Shown here: piece after piece, positions 1-8,861 of the stretch
Layout of the letters: each line of letters begins with the position of its first letter
Numbering within the stretch: position 1 is the stretch's first letter
Assembly (NCBI GenBank): GCA_050014795.1
Contig: JBEKCQ010000009.1
Coordinates: 1-40,184, forward strand
Reading direction: 5' to 3'
Source of the DNA: JALHUF01 sp050014795
GTDB taxonomy: Bacteria; Acidobacteriota; Terriglobia; UBA7540
Length of the DNA: 40,184 nucleotides
The notes under the pieces: generated by a model
What the model was told of the DNA's origin: nothing
Database searches by the model: none
What the model saw: only the letters and a program-made list of their open reading frames with translations
Made by a program: the position numbers and the translations under genes

Positions 1-448
1 TCAGATAGCGATAGGCGGCCTCGGCGTCGCGGTAGATTCCGGCCTCATCCGGCGAGCCTTCGCTTTTGCCGTAGCCGCGGTAATCCAGCGCCAGGACGTT
101 CACGCCCAGCCGCGCGAACACCTGCAACCGCCTCAAGCCGTAGCCAATGTTCCCACCGTTGCCATGAAACATCAGGAGGACTTTCGGCGAGGAGGGCACG
201 GGTAGAAACCACGCGTTCAGCCGCAGGCCATCCTCGGTCGCGATCCAGACTTCTTCAAGCCGTAGGCCGTAGCTGGCGGGATCGACGAAACCCTCAGGAT
301 AGCGAGGCGGGAAATAGATGAAACGGTTCTCCAGGATGCGGATCACCAGCACGGCCACCACTAGCCCCATCGCGATACCGAGGCCGGTAACCATGGCAAA
401 CTTCCGGGGGTGGAACTTCCTCTCCGAAGTCCTAACGCCAGCGACCAT
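1..448 (-). CDS. Alpha/beta hydrolase (BEM46-like), 3' part cut by window edge
   Basis: This is the N-terminal 149 residues of a membrane-anchored serine hydrolase; the reading frame runs off the left edge still open. One transmembrane segment lies at about residues 19-36, then the first strands of an alpha/beta hydrolase fold. The oxyanion-hole stretch HGNGGN is near residue 99, followed by LALDYRGYGKSEGSP, typical of the BEM46/YqkD-type family. The nucleophile elbow (GxSxG) and the catalytic Asp and His would lie beyond the window, so activity cannot be judged. The ATG at 448 is preceded by AAGGAGG at a good distance. The gene lies 66 bases downstream of the HtrA-like gene on the same strand and may be cotranscribed with it. 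The family is known for esterase or thioesterase-like activity; the substrate is unknown. Confidence 0.85.
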   Translation of the reverse strand, partial: MVAGVRTSERKFHPRKFAMVTGLGIAMGLVVAVLVIRILENRFIYFPPRYPEGFVDPASYGLRLEEVWIATEDGLRLNAWFLPVPSSPKVLLMFHGNGGNIGYGLRRLQVFARLGVNVLALDYRGYGKSEGSPDEAGIYRDAEAAYRYL

Positions 449-473
449 TTCCACCCCCTCCTTGATCCGCCAT

Positions 474-503
474 CGCTGCGAACGGACACGGACCTTCGCA
501 GCG
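474..503 (-). other. Intercistronic hairpin (9-bp perfect stem)
   Basis: CGCTGCGAA (474-482) and TTCGCAGCG (495-503) form a perfect 9-bp stem with a 12-base loop, lying between the stop of the HtrA-like gene and the start of the hydrolase. No U-tract follows, so it is more likely a processing or attenuation hairpin than a complete intrinsic terminator. Confidence 0.4.
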
Positions 504-514
504 GGGCTTCTGCC

Positions 515-2032
515 CTACTGCCCTTCCCCAGGGATACCGACAAACGCCGAAGTCCCTTGGCGGTTGACGCGGAGTAACACATCACCCGTAGCCTGAGGCG
601 CCAGACGGTCGAAATCCGCCACCGAGGTGACCGGCTGCCGGTTGATGCTCTCGATGACATCACCGGGCTGCAAGCCTTGTTGCGCCGCCGGGCACTCCGA
701 GTCGAGATCACTGATCACCACGCCCCGGGTGCGCGGCGACAAACCTAACTGCTCGCGAATCGCGGGCGTGAGCTCTTGCACGGAAATCCCTCGCAAGGTG
801 CCCTCGGAAGGAGCCTTCCCGGCGCCACCGCCCGCCAGGCTGGCCGGCTGCTCGGCCAGCGTTACCTTGAGCGTGAGGGGCTGGCCGTCGCGCAGCATGC
901 CCAGCGCAACCTCCGTGCCCGGGCCAGTGCTGGCTACCAGGGAGCGGAAATGATCGGCGGAATCGACGGTCTGCCCCTTGTAGGTCCGGACCACATCGCC
1001 TTGCTTCACTCCGCCTTTGTCGGCGGGTGAGCCGGGCTCCACGTGCTGAACCAGCACGCCTGCAATGTCCGGGACTTTGAACTCGCGGGCAAGCGCGGGA
1101 TTCAGGTCGCCGGGCATCAAGCCCAGGTAACCTCGCAGCACCTTGCCGGTCTTGATCAGGCTCTCCATCACGTGCCGGGCCGCGTTGGCAGGAATGGCAA
1201 AACCGACCCCCACGGAGCCGCCGGCGCCTTGCGGCCCCGACCCGGCGCTCACGATGGCCGTGTTGATGCCCACCACCTGCCCGCGCACATTGACCAGCGC
1301 GCCGCCGGAATTGCCCGGATTAATTGCGGCATCGGTCTGAATGAAATCTTCGTACTGCTCTATCCCCAAGCCGGAACGCCCCACAGCGCTCACAATGCCG
1401 CGGGTGACGGTGAAATTGAGCCCGAAGGGATTCCCGAAGGCCAGTACCGTCGCACCCACGCGCAGCGCGGACGAATCACCCCAAGGGACGGTGGGCAGAT
1501 CCTTTCCCTCGATCTTCACTACCGCCACGTCCGTGCGCGGGTCCGTACCCACCAGCTTAGCTTTGAAGACCCGCTTGTCAGAAAGCATCACTTCGATTTC
1601 CGTGGCGCGAGCGATGACGTGATTGTTGGTCACAATGTAGCCGTCCGGTGAGACGATGACGCCGCTGCCCAGCGCGTGCTCGCGGTGCTCGCGTGGGATT
1701 CCGGATTGGCCGCCAAACATGTCGCCGAAGAATTGCCGGAAGAAAGGATCCGCGAAGAACGGTGACTGCTGGACCTTGACGATCTGCGTGGCCCGGATGT
1801 TCACGATGGCAGGCGTAACCGTCTGGGCGATTCGTTCAAAAGCGCGATTCTGCTTGTCCAGGGCCTCGATATCCGCGCCCTCCAGCCCCTGGCCTTGCGC
1901 CAGGGCAAATTGGGGGGATCGGGCCCGGCCCAGATACAGAACGCCCGCCAGGGCCAGACAGAGAACGCCGATGAGGGTCAGACTCAACCCCAGAAGGTTT
2001 TCACGCAGAAACTGTTGTGAGACACGTCGCAT
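515..2032 (-). CDS. DegP/HtrA-family periplasmic serine protease (Do)
   Basis: This is a 505-residue S1C serine endoprotease and chaperone of envelope protein quality control. An uncleaved-type membrane anchor spans residues 14-34. The trypsin-like domain carries the full triad: His138 (TNNHVI), Asp168 (RTDVAVV) and Ser242 (NPGNSGGAL). Two PDZ domains follow at roughly 300-390 and 410-500, as in DegP, DegQ and MucD. The segment FFADPFFRQFFGDMFGG (91-107) matches the LA-loop region of the Do type. Length and order are normal for the family. The ATG at 2032 has AAGGAG about 10 bases upstream. The gene heads a likely two-gene unit with the hydrolase. DegP, DegQ and DegS cannot be told apart with certainty; two PDZ domains exclude DegS. 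Confidence 0.95.
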   Translation of the reverse strand: MRRVSQQFLRENLLGLSLTLIGVLCLALAGVLYLGRARSPQFALAQGQGLEGADIEALDKQNRAFERIAQTVTPAIVNIRATQIVKVQQSPFFADPFFRQFFGDMFGGQSGIPREHREHALGSGVIVSPDGYIVTNNHVIARATEIEVMLSDKRVFKAKLVGTDPRTDVAVVKIEGKDLPTVPWGDSSALRVGATVLAFGNPFGLNFTVTRGIVSAVGRSGLGIEQYEDFIQTDAAINPGNSGGALVNVRGQVVGINTAIVSAGSGPQGAGGSVGVGFAIPANAARHVMESLIKTGKVLRGYLGLMPGDLNPALAREFKVPDIAGVLVQHVEPGSPADKGGVKQGDVVRTYKGQTVDSADHFRSLVASTGPGTEVALGMLRDGQPLTLKVTLAEQPASLAGGGAGKAPSEGTLRGISVQELTPAIREQLGLSPRTRGVVISDLDSECPAAQQGLQPGDVIESINRQPVTSVADFDRLAPQATGDVLLRVNRQGTSAFVGIPGEGQ

Positions 2033-2094
2033 AAGAACTTTTCTCCTTCCGTGCTCGCAGGACTGTTCCCTCGGCGGGAGAGCCCCTGCGTACT

Positions 2095-2124
2095 ATTACA
2101 TATGATGCCACGTCCCCGCCGCAA
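2095..2124 (-). promoter_or_regulatory. Candidate sigma70 promoter for the HtrA-like gene
   Basis: On the minus strand TTGCGG (2124-2119) is separated by 18 bases from TGTAAT (2100-2095), which differs from TATAAT at one base. The predicted start of transcription near 2088 gives a leader of about 55 bases before the ATG at 2032. I saw no clear sigmaE-type box. Confidence 0.4.
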
Positions 2125-2202
2125 GGTTTATTGGTGAACTGACCCCGGAGACCAGGGAGGAGGCTTGGGCGTTGACCTTCACTGGGCGTGCGGGTGGGGG
2201 AT

Positions 2203-4173
2203 TCAGGCGGCCTTCGTGGGCGTCTTGAAAAGCTCCAGCAAAGCCTCCACGACCTTCGGGTCGTAGCGGCCTTGCTCCGCGCCTTTGCGGAGCTCGCTGA
2301 GCGCCATGCGCATGTCCCAGGCCTCACGATAAGGACGCCAAGAGGTCAGAGCGCTGTAAGCCTCGGCGACAGAGGTAATGCGCGCCCCGATCGGGATTTC
2401 TTCTCCCTTGAGCCGGCCAGGGTAACCGGTGCCAATCCACGTCTCGTGATGGTGCTCGACAACCTCGAGTAACCGAGGGTCAACATATCCGAGGCGTTTC
2501 AACGTGGTCACGCTCTCCTGGACATACTTCTCCACCAGCTTAGTTTCTTGCTCCGTGAGGCTGCCCGCGCGGTTCAGAATGTGGTGGGGAACAGCTTCCT
2601 TGCCGATATCTTGCACATAGCCTGCCAGCAAAATGGCCTTCTTCGATTCTTCGCTCAGATTCAGGTGGTCGGCAAGGGCGTAAGAAAGCAAAGCTACGGT
2701 GCGGCCGTGACCCACCGAGCCGTCCAGGGCTTCGACGGCCAGGACGAGTCCCTCCGGCACCGTGAGATGAGCCTGAACCGAATTGTACTTCTCCGCCACA
2801 GCCGGGGGAATCACCGCGGGATCCCTCCAACGATCCTTGAGGCCTGTCACCTCATAGACCGTGATCCGCCGCAGTTTCCCTTTGAGCTGAATCTTTTCAA
2901 ATTCGTCCTTCTTGAAGTTGGCATCCGCGTAAGCCAGCTTGATCTCAGTGGAATCCGGATCCAGCGCCAGGGCCCGTTCAAAGTGGCGGATGGCCGCCGT
3001 GGCATCGTGCAACTGAAAGTAAAGCTTGCCCACCTCATGAAGAAGCTGGGGGGTCTCTCCTTCCAGGAGCAGCTTCTCTTCCAGAGTGCTCAGGCGTTCC
3101 AGCAGTTCCGCGTCCGATTGGCGTCCGTAGCCCATGTTGCGCAGCTTGGTGACCGTCACGAACGGCTCAACGCCCTTGTAGGTAGGCTCATCAATGCAGA
3201 TCCTCCCCGCCTGGCAAATCTCTTCCAGCCGCTTGGCCACGTTCACCCGGTCGCCCAGCGCGCTGTAAGCCTGGCGGCGCACCCCTAGCATACCGACGAT
3301 GGAGCTGCCGGTGGCGATGCCGATCCGCATGCGCCAGGGCAGAGACAGGGCTTTGACCTTCTCCTGCATCTTCCACGCCGCCAGCACCGCCAAGAGCGTG
3401 TGGCGGTCGTAGTCCACCGGCGCGCCAAACTCCACCATCACCCCGTCGCCCATGTACTTGTCAATGTGGCCGCGGAAGGCATCGATGACAGGTTCGATGT
3501 GACCCAGGAAGGCGTTGAGTTCCTCCAAGACCACATCCGGCCGGTTCCGGTCCGAATAGGTGGTGAAGTTGGTCAGGTCTGTGAACATGATGCTGATTTC
3601 GCGCTTCTCGTACCGTAACTTGCCCTCAGTGGCCAGCTTGGCCACCACCGGATCCATGGTGGCGTAGAGGGTCTTCTCCACCTTCTCTTTCATCTCTTCT
3701 ACGACGCGGCTGCGTTTCAGCTCTTCCAGGAGTTGGCGCGTCTCTTCGAAGCCTTTGACCAGCCGCTCCTGAAGGGAACCCACGGCGGCACTGGACAGAA
3801 TGAGGAACCCACCCCAGATGGCCACCAACAGCAGAGCCGATACCTGGCTCCCGGTCACGGTGAAGGAATCCGGATAGAAGTAGGCCAACAATACCATCAG
3901 CAACAGGCACAACGTGGCGCCCAAAACGGCTTTCCGTTTGCCCATGAAGTAAGCTGCCGCCAGTACGGGCAGGTAAAAGAAATTCAGGAAGGCTGTGCGA
4001 TTGTTAGGAAAGAAGTAGAAGACCGCCACTACCAGCAGTCCGATCAAAAGAACAAACAAAGGCTCCAGGTAACGGGCGAGAAGATTCCGCAGCCGATCGG
4101 GCCACGCTCCGGCGAGGACACTGGGGAGTCCGGACCGCGCGACGCTGGGATCTTGCGATTCAGGATTGGTCAT
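2203..4173 (-). CDS. Membrane class III nucleotide cyclase with TPR and degenerate HD-GYP domain
   Basis: A 656-residue signalling protein. About four hydrophobic segments (roughly 36-55, 60-76, 78-98, 108-128) are followed by a short linker helix. A class III adenylate/guanylate cyclase domain occupies about 190-345. Its two metal aspartates are present: Asp199 (MFTDLTNFT) and Asp243 (KYMGDGVMV). So are the transition-state pair Asn311/Arg315 and Lys239, so a functional cyclase is plausible. A TPR-like stretch (370-430) precedes a C-terminal HD-GYP-like domain (about 465-645). There the HD His is Gln521 (QDIGK), the usual HP histidine is missing (YVQ at 550-552) and the DxYDA Asp is Glu604 (EAYSA). 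Only HHHE (574-577) and GTGYP (581-585) remain. I infer active cNMP synthesis with a regulatory rather than catalytic HD-GYP module. The ATG at 4173 has a GGGAGAG ribosome binding site. Confidence 0.9.
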   Translation of the reverse strand: MTNPESQDPSVARSGLPSVLAGAWPDRLRNLLARYLEPLFVLLIGLLVVAVFYFFPNNRTAFLNFFYLPVLAAAYFMGKRKAVLGATLCLLLMVLLAYFYPDSFTVTGSQVSALLLVAIWGGFLILSSAAVGSLQERLVKGFEETRQLLEELKRSRVVEEMKEKVEKTLYATMDPVVAKLATEGKLRYEKREISIMFTDLTNFTTYSDRNRPDVVLEELNAFLGHIEPVIDAFRGHIDKYMGDGVMVEFGAPVDYDRHTLLAVLAAWKMQEKVKALSLPWRMRIGIATGSSIVGMLGVRRQAYSALGDRVNVAKRLEEICQAGRICIDEPTYKGVEPFVTVTKLRNMGYGRQSDAELLERLSTLEEKLLLEGETPQLLHEVGKLYFQLHDATAAIRHFERALALDPDSTEIKLAYADANFKKDEFEKIQLKGKLRRITVYEVTGLKDRWRDPAVIPPAVAEKYNSVQAHLTVPEGLVLAVEALDGSVGHGRTVALLSYALADHLNLSEESKKAILLAGYVQDIGKEAVPHHILNRAGSLTEQETKLVEKYVQESVTTLKRLGYVDPRLLEVVEHHHETWIGTGYPGRLKGEEIPIGARITSVAEAYSALTSWRPYREAWDMRMALSELRKGAEQGRYDPKVVEALLELFKTPTKAA

Positions 4174-4221
4174 CGTCGCTCTCCCTACCCACAGAAATCA
4201 GGGGTTAGGTCGAACGCAGCT

Positions 4222-4250
4222 AATATAAGCTTCCGCAAGGCCAAGAGCAA
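4222..4250 (-). promoter_or_regulatory. Candidate sigma70 promoter for the cyclase gene
   Basis: On the minus strand TTGCTC (4250-4245) and TATATT (4227-4222) are separated by exactly 17 bases. Transcription would start near 4214, about 40 bases before the ATG at 4173. The surrounding 280-base gap (4174-4453) shows no gene. Confidence 0.5.
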
Positions 4251-4453
4251 TACGCGATTGGGCCATGACCCCGTCAGGACACCCGGCAGCACGGAGGCCG
4301 TAGCCCGGGACTCAGGATCAGTCGTCGTGGCTGGTACCTCTTAATTAACCGCGAGCCGTTGATCGCCGGCGCATAGCATACGCTCAGAATTGCGGGGCAG
4401 CAACACGCGCCCGACCGAGCCTCTGGGTCAGATTCATCGCAGGAGAATCCGCC

Positions 4454-7000
4454 CTAGTGTGGGGGAAACGTCTGAACCAAGCGGCTCCGTTCCGCGAAGG
4501 CATATTCCTGAATAGCCTGCAGCGTCGCTCGATCCGCACCCGTGATTGGAGGGGTACGGAATTCTTGAGCGGAAAGAAGATGCAGCCGCAAAGCCCGGCT
4601 CGAAGGGTTGACCAGGTAGAACTGAGCATTCGAATATTCCAAGTGGGGCCTCAGGTCAGTGGAGATCCTCCGTTCGGGGGAACGCTCAAGAAATGCATCC
4701 AAACCCTCAGGAACGAAAATACAGTCACCCAACAAGCTGAAGATGCGCGGCAGTTGGATGCTGGCCAGGAAGGACCCAAGCTGGGGCTGGGAATCCATTT
4801 CACGCAGTCGCGCGTAATCCACTTCCAGCGGTGAGCGTGAGGCCACAATCATGCCACTCTCAGCTCCCATGTATAGCGCCACGTACGGGAAGACCTGCCG
4901 CACGGTCCGCAGGATGATCACGGTATCGCGGAGGGAAAGGTCGAACAGGGGCACCCACTGCTGCAAGATGCCAGTGTTCACCAGGCGCGCGGAACAGAGC
5001 TCGTAGAACTCACGGGTATAAAGGTCCCCTTCACCCGCCACCCATAGTCGGTTGACTTCAATGGTCAACAGGCTCAGCTTCTCAGGGTGCGTCAGCAAGA
5101 AGTGGCGGCCATCCGCAATGTGAAGTCTAACGCGCGGATTATTAAAGAGGCCAAGATTGGTGTCTTCGAAAAACCTCCGCGCAGCTTCCACGACGCGGGG
5201 GGAAAAGTCCACCACATCGATGGTTTTGAAGGGATAGAGCCCGACAAGGCCGCCGGTTTGGCCCGAGCCGATGCCAATGATCATGGCCCGGTCAAACTCA
5301 CGCGCGTAGAGCAGAGGCACCAGCGCGCAGCGCGCCTGGTCCTGAACCAGGTAGGTGTTTCCTGCCTGGAGCAACCCGTTCACGTAAAGGTTCTTTTCGC
5401 CTATGTTCTGCAACACGGTGGTCACGCCGCCGTTCAAATCCTCCTGGGCGTAGATCAATTCTCCGGCGTGGCCCATCAACGCATGGGTCTTGGAGTAGTC
5501 CCAGCGAGGCACAAAAAGAACCCAGGCCAGGGCGGGGACAATCGCGAATGCCACGGCGTACCGCTGCCTAACCATGCGGGCCAGGAGCAACAAACCCAGA
5601 GCCAAGAAGGCGCAGCCCACGAAGCGGCCGCTGCGCTCCAGCCCGATCAGCGGTATGACCAGAAAGTTCGCCACCACCACTCCTGCCATACTGCCCAGGG
5701 TATTCACGGCGTATATCGGCGCCACGGTCGGCGCGCCGCCCCGCGCCGATCCCAGGTACCACTCCAGCGTCAGTGGAAAGACCATACCCATCAGGACCGC
5801 CGGCGCAAACATGAACAGCCCGGACACGGCGAAATCCACGCCGTGATGAGTCCAGAAAACCGCACCCGTGGGATCCAAGCGACGGTAAAGAAAGGTAACG
5901 CCAAGCAAGGCGGGGAAACCTGCCAGAACGCAAGCCAGGGTTTCGGGTTGGGGCACCAAAGCGATGGCGACCGCTCCCAGAACCGCCAAGGCGACATAGA
6001 CCGCCCAAAGAGGATACCTCACTGCCAGAGTGCGCGCCTCGTCCCAAAAGGGAATCAGCAGCACCACAAGGAGTCCCGCAGCCATCGACACCCACGGGAG
6101 TTGCACTCTTGCGGGTCGCTTGGCCACATTGCGAGCCACCAGGGCTGCCCCCAACCCGAGACCTGCGATCACGCCAAAGAGCGTAATGGCAAAGCCGTAC
6201 ACAGTACTGTCCAGAAACCGGCCGACCATGTGGGTCCAGACTATTTCTTGGAACAGCACTAGGAACCCGCCAGCCAGAGCTACAACCAGAACCAAGTCGC
6301 TGCCCCTCGAAGCACGTGGTTGGACGGTTGCGCGGCTTTCTGTCCTTGCCGCCGCCAGCACCGGATGATGCCGGTCGAGCGCCATAGCCCACGTGGCTAC
6401 CACGGCGCTGACAGCGGCTACGAGGACTAACGAATTCCCCAATCCCCAAAAGCGGATAAGCAGAAAATCGCTCAGAAAGGTGCCGGCTGCCGCGCCGATG
6501 AGGTTCGCGGCGTAAAGCTTCTCGGCTATATCGGCCCGATCCTCCGAAGCTCGGGAAGCCGCCCGAACCACCACCGGGAAACTGGCGCCCATAAGCAGCG
6601 TCGGCACCAGCAGCAATGTCACGGTGGCAAGGAAATGGCCGCAGAGGGCCAAGCCAGTGTCGGGCCCCAGCCAGAGGGTAACATTCAGGTAAGCTGGCTT
6701 CAGCCGCTCCATGAGCCACGGTAACCCCACTGAATAAAGTCCAACCAGCAGTTCCAGGCCGCCGTAAAGGGCCAGCAAGTGCTTCAGGCGCAGGAGCCAC
6801 CTCCCTGCGAGGAAGCTGCCCACCGCCAGCCCTGCCATATACGCACAGAGCACGGCGGCCACCGCAGAAGCCGTGTTGCCAGCCCAATAGCGCAGCAGCT
6901 TGACGTATACGACTTCCAGCACCAGCGCGCTGAATCCGGAAATAAAGAACAGGATTTGCAGTTGGCGGACTAACGGCAGCGAGCGCAGGGTAAGTTTCAT
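4454..7000 (-). CDS. Fused MFS-like membrane / spermidine-synthase-like protein
   Basis: An 848-residue protein in two parts. Residues about 8-490 are a many-pass membrane region of the kind seen in MFS-type proteins fused to spermidine synthase. The C-terminal part (about 520-840) is a Rossmann methyltransferase/aminopropyltransferase fold. Its glycine loop GIGSGQTGG begins at 576, and the acidic strand-2 end is DVVDFSPRVVEAARRF. Where spermidine synthases have the catalytic Asp motif, this protein has EVNRLW (near 647) followed by LYTREFYEL, the variant usual in these fusions, so polyamine synthesis is doubtful. The ATG at 7000 is preferred. A TTG at 7021 is in frame but has no ribosome binding site, and the ATG lies directly before the first membrane helix. 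It follows the pilX-like gene by 116 bases on the same strand. The substrate is unknown. Confidence 0.85.
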   Translation of the reverse strand: MKLTLRSLPLVRQLQILFFISGFSALVLEVVYVKLLRYWAGNTASAVAAVLCAYMAGLAVGSFLAGRWLLRLKHLLALYGGLELLVGLYSVGLPWLMERLKPAYLNVTLWLGPDTGLALCGHFLATVTLLLVPTLLMGASFPVVVRAASRASEDRADIAEKLYAANLIGAAAGTFLSDFLLIRFWGLGNSLVLVAAVSAVVATWAMALDRHHPVLAAARTESRATVQPRASRGSDLVLVVALAGGFLVLFQEIVWTHMVGRFLDSTVYGFAITLFGVIAGLGLGAALVARNVAKRPARVQLPWVSMAAGLLVVLLIPFWDEARTLAVRYPLWAVYVALAVLGAVAIALVPQPETLACVLAGFPALLGVTFLYRRLDPTGAVFWTHHGVDFAVSGLFMFAPAVLMGMVFPLTLEWYLGSARGGAPTVAPIYAVNTLGSMAGVVVANFLVIPLIGLERSGRFVGCAFLALGLLLLARMVRQRYAVAFAIVPALAWVLFVPRWDYSKTHALMGHAGELIYAQEDLNGGVTTVLQNIGEKNLYVNGLLQAGNTYLVQDQARCALVPLLYAREFDRAMIIGIGSGQTGGLVGLYPFKTIDVVDFSPRVVEAARRFFEDTNLGLFNNPRVRLHIADGRHFLLTHPEKLSLLTIEVNRLWVAGEGDLYTREFYELCSARLVNTGILQQWVPLFDLSLRDTVIILRTVRQVFPYVALYMGAESGMIVASRSPLEVDYARLREMDSQPQLGSFLASIQLPRIFSLLGDCIFVPEGLDAFLERSPERRISTDLRPHLEYSNAQFYLVNPSSRALRLHLLSAQEFRTPPITGADRATLQAIQEYAFAERSRLVQTFPPH

Positions 7001-7116
7001 TTCGCAGGGGATGGGGGACAAGCAACCGCGCGCGGTGACCGGGTGTCAGGACGTAACCCCGCACTCCAGGCTCTAGGCTAGTTGAGCTCCCCGGCTCCGA
7101 GCTTTTCCCCGTCCCA

Positions 7117-8847
7117 TTACATCTTCTTGCGATTGTAGGCGGTGGTCACCGGCACGCCCATGGTGCCGCCCACCCGGCTGAGGTTAATGTCGTAGTGGAC
7201 CGGATAACCGCCTTGAACGCTTACATTCTTGGCCTGAATGGACCCGATCATGTAGCCGGCGCTGCCACCACCACCTAGGCTCACGTCTGCGTTGGGGGCG
7301 TTGATGACCGCGGAAATCGCCCCATTGCCATTGATCGAGACGCCATTTGTCCCTGCATAGCTGATCTGCACGCATTCAGGAGGAATGCTGGTAGCGATTC
7401 CGTTGGATATCCCGTTGCCACCGATGCCGAAGCTCGTCTTGACGTTCAGGACGACGTAACCCGAAACCGCAATCGAACCCTGGTTCTGGCTGAGGCTGTC
7501 AATGTCGTAGTACACGGGGTTAAAAGGGTTCGGTCCGCCGGCCAGTTCCAGCACAGGAGCGTTGCCGCCTTTCCCACCACCCGTCATCGAGATGCCGGAA
7601 ATCTCATACGGATGTGCAGAAGTCCCGTTGCAGCTCGTATCCATGCAGGGTCCGCCCGCCGCAAACGGCGGGGCGGGGCTGGCGCTCGGGAAGGATGCCA
7701 TCATGGTAGTCCAATTTGCCACTGTTACACTCAAGGGCAAAATCCGGACATCACTAGTTCCCAGACTGTAAGTGGGAGCTCCCGTAGGGAAGTTTGTGCG
7801 AAACGTCGGCACAGCCGGTGGATTCTTGTGGGGGCCGTTGATCACCTCACCTAACACTGAACTCGCATTGCCCGAGAAGCCGCTGGCCGTGCAGCCGGAG
7901 GGAGGGCCGGAACCAATGGTCACGTCTCCGGACACCGTGACGTTATTGCCCAGCGTGACCCCGCCGTTCGAGCCCACGCCCGCGCCGGCTGCGATCACGT
8001 TGGTTGTGGTCGTGGAATCGCAACCCTTCGCTGCCACGCTCGTATTGCCTGCACCATAGGCTCCCAGGGACGAGTTGAAGGCGTCCGTGCAGGTCCCGGC
8101 ACTACCAGCCATACTCACGGAGCAAAAGCCATAGAGGGCATTGCCCCAGGTGGGGACATAGATCGGTTGAATAACTGCCTGCTCTTCCGCCGTGGCCACG
8201 GTCGCGGTCATACTCGATCCCCCGGTCCACGTAGCCTTGGAGGTGATGAGCCAGGTCTCTACAGGAACGATCGAAGTGGCAGGCGCCGATCCCACCAGGT
8301 CCGTCTGGTAGTTGAGGAGGATGGCGTTAATCGAAAACGTGCCGGAATTGTTGGCGTCGCCTGTCACGCGAACATTGTTCAAGTCGCTGGCAAAGGCGGT
8401 GGCCACCGCCCTAGGCGCGCCCTCGGTATTGTTGATATTCGGGTAGTTCGATGACCCGCTCCCATAACTAATTAATTGCACGCTGCTGTTTGTGGTGGGA
8501 CAACCGGAAATGCAAGTCACCGGCGAGGCGTTTGAGGTCCAGAGGTTCCAGGGGGAGCCGGTTGAACTCACGGCGTAGTAAGTACTCGCCTGGCTGTGCG
8601 GCACACCCTTATAGTGCGTGCTGCGAAACCAGTTGATAGCCTGTTGAATGCCGGCCTTCGCCAAATAGTCGGCCTGCGTGTCGAGTTTGAAGTTGTGGCT
8701 GGCCAGCGTTTCCGACCGCGCGGTGAAAACGATGGTGGCCGCCAAGACAGACAGCACCAGCATGGACAGCAGCACGAGAATCAAAGCGACGCCAGAATCC
8801 TTGGCACTTCCTTTCAACCGTGAGGATCTGTCCTCTGGCCTGTTCAT
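7117..8847 (-). CDS. PilX-like minor pilin with very long C-terminal domain
   Basis: A 576-residue type IV pilus accessory protein. The N-terminus (SGVALILVLLSMLVLSVLA, about residues 18-36) matches the PilX N-terminal helix. As in that family, position +5 of the mature helix is not Glu. Typical PilX proteins are about 200 residues. Here a Gly/Ser/Asn-rich, beta-rich region (about 250-575) is added, with strand-like repeats such as NNVTVSGDVTIGSG. It ends in a block reading APNADVSLGGGG...GGYPVHYDINLSR, which I associate with long pilus-linked proteins of Acidobacteria-like genomes. The ATG at 8847 has AAGGAG six bases upstream. The gene is last in the minor-pilin cluster, 14 bases after the pilW-like stop. 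The extra domain may take the place of a tip adhesin; that is inference. Confidence 0.8.
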   Translation of the reverse strand: MNRPEDRSSRLKGSAKDSGVALILVLLSMLVLSVLAATIVFTARSETLASHNFKLDTQADYLAKAGIQQAINWFRSTHYKGVPHSQASTYYAVSSTGSPWNLWTSNASPVTCISGCPTTNSSVQLISYGSGSSNYPNINNTEGAPRAVATAFASDLNNVRVTGDANNSGTFSINAILLNYQTDLVGSAPATSIVPVETWLITSKATWTGGSSMTATVATAEEQAVIQPIYVPTWGNALYGFCSVSMAGSAGTCTDAFNSSLGAYGAGNTSVAAKGCDSTTTTNVIAAGAGVGSNGGVTLGNNVTVSGDVTIGSGPPSGCTASGFSGNASSVLGEVINGPHKNPPAVPTFRTNFPTGAPTYSLGTSDVRILPLSVTVANWTTMMASFPSASPAPPFAAGGPCMDTSCNGTSAHPYEISGISMTGGGKGGNAPVLELAGGPNPFNPVYYDIDSLSQNQGSIAVSGYVVLNVKTSFGIGGNGISNGIATSIPPECVQISYAGTNGVSINGNGAISAVINAPNADVSLGGGGSAGYMIGSIQAKNVSVQGGYPVHYDINLSRVGGTMGVPVTTAYNRKKM

Positions 8848-8861
8848 TGTTGGCTCCTTCC

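Noticed and set aside
5087..6262. 391-residue frame antisense to the membrane/spermidine-synthase-like gene
   Set aside because: Rich in His, Gln and Arg from reversed hydrophobic codons; no domain.
5568..7064. 498-residue frame on the same strand as the membrane/spermidine-synthase-like gene, shifted
   Set aside because: Gly/Arg/Ser-rich out-of-frame reading; the other frame gives continuous membrane helices.
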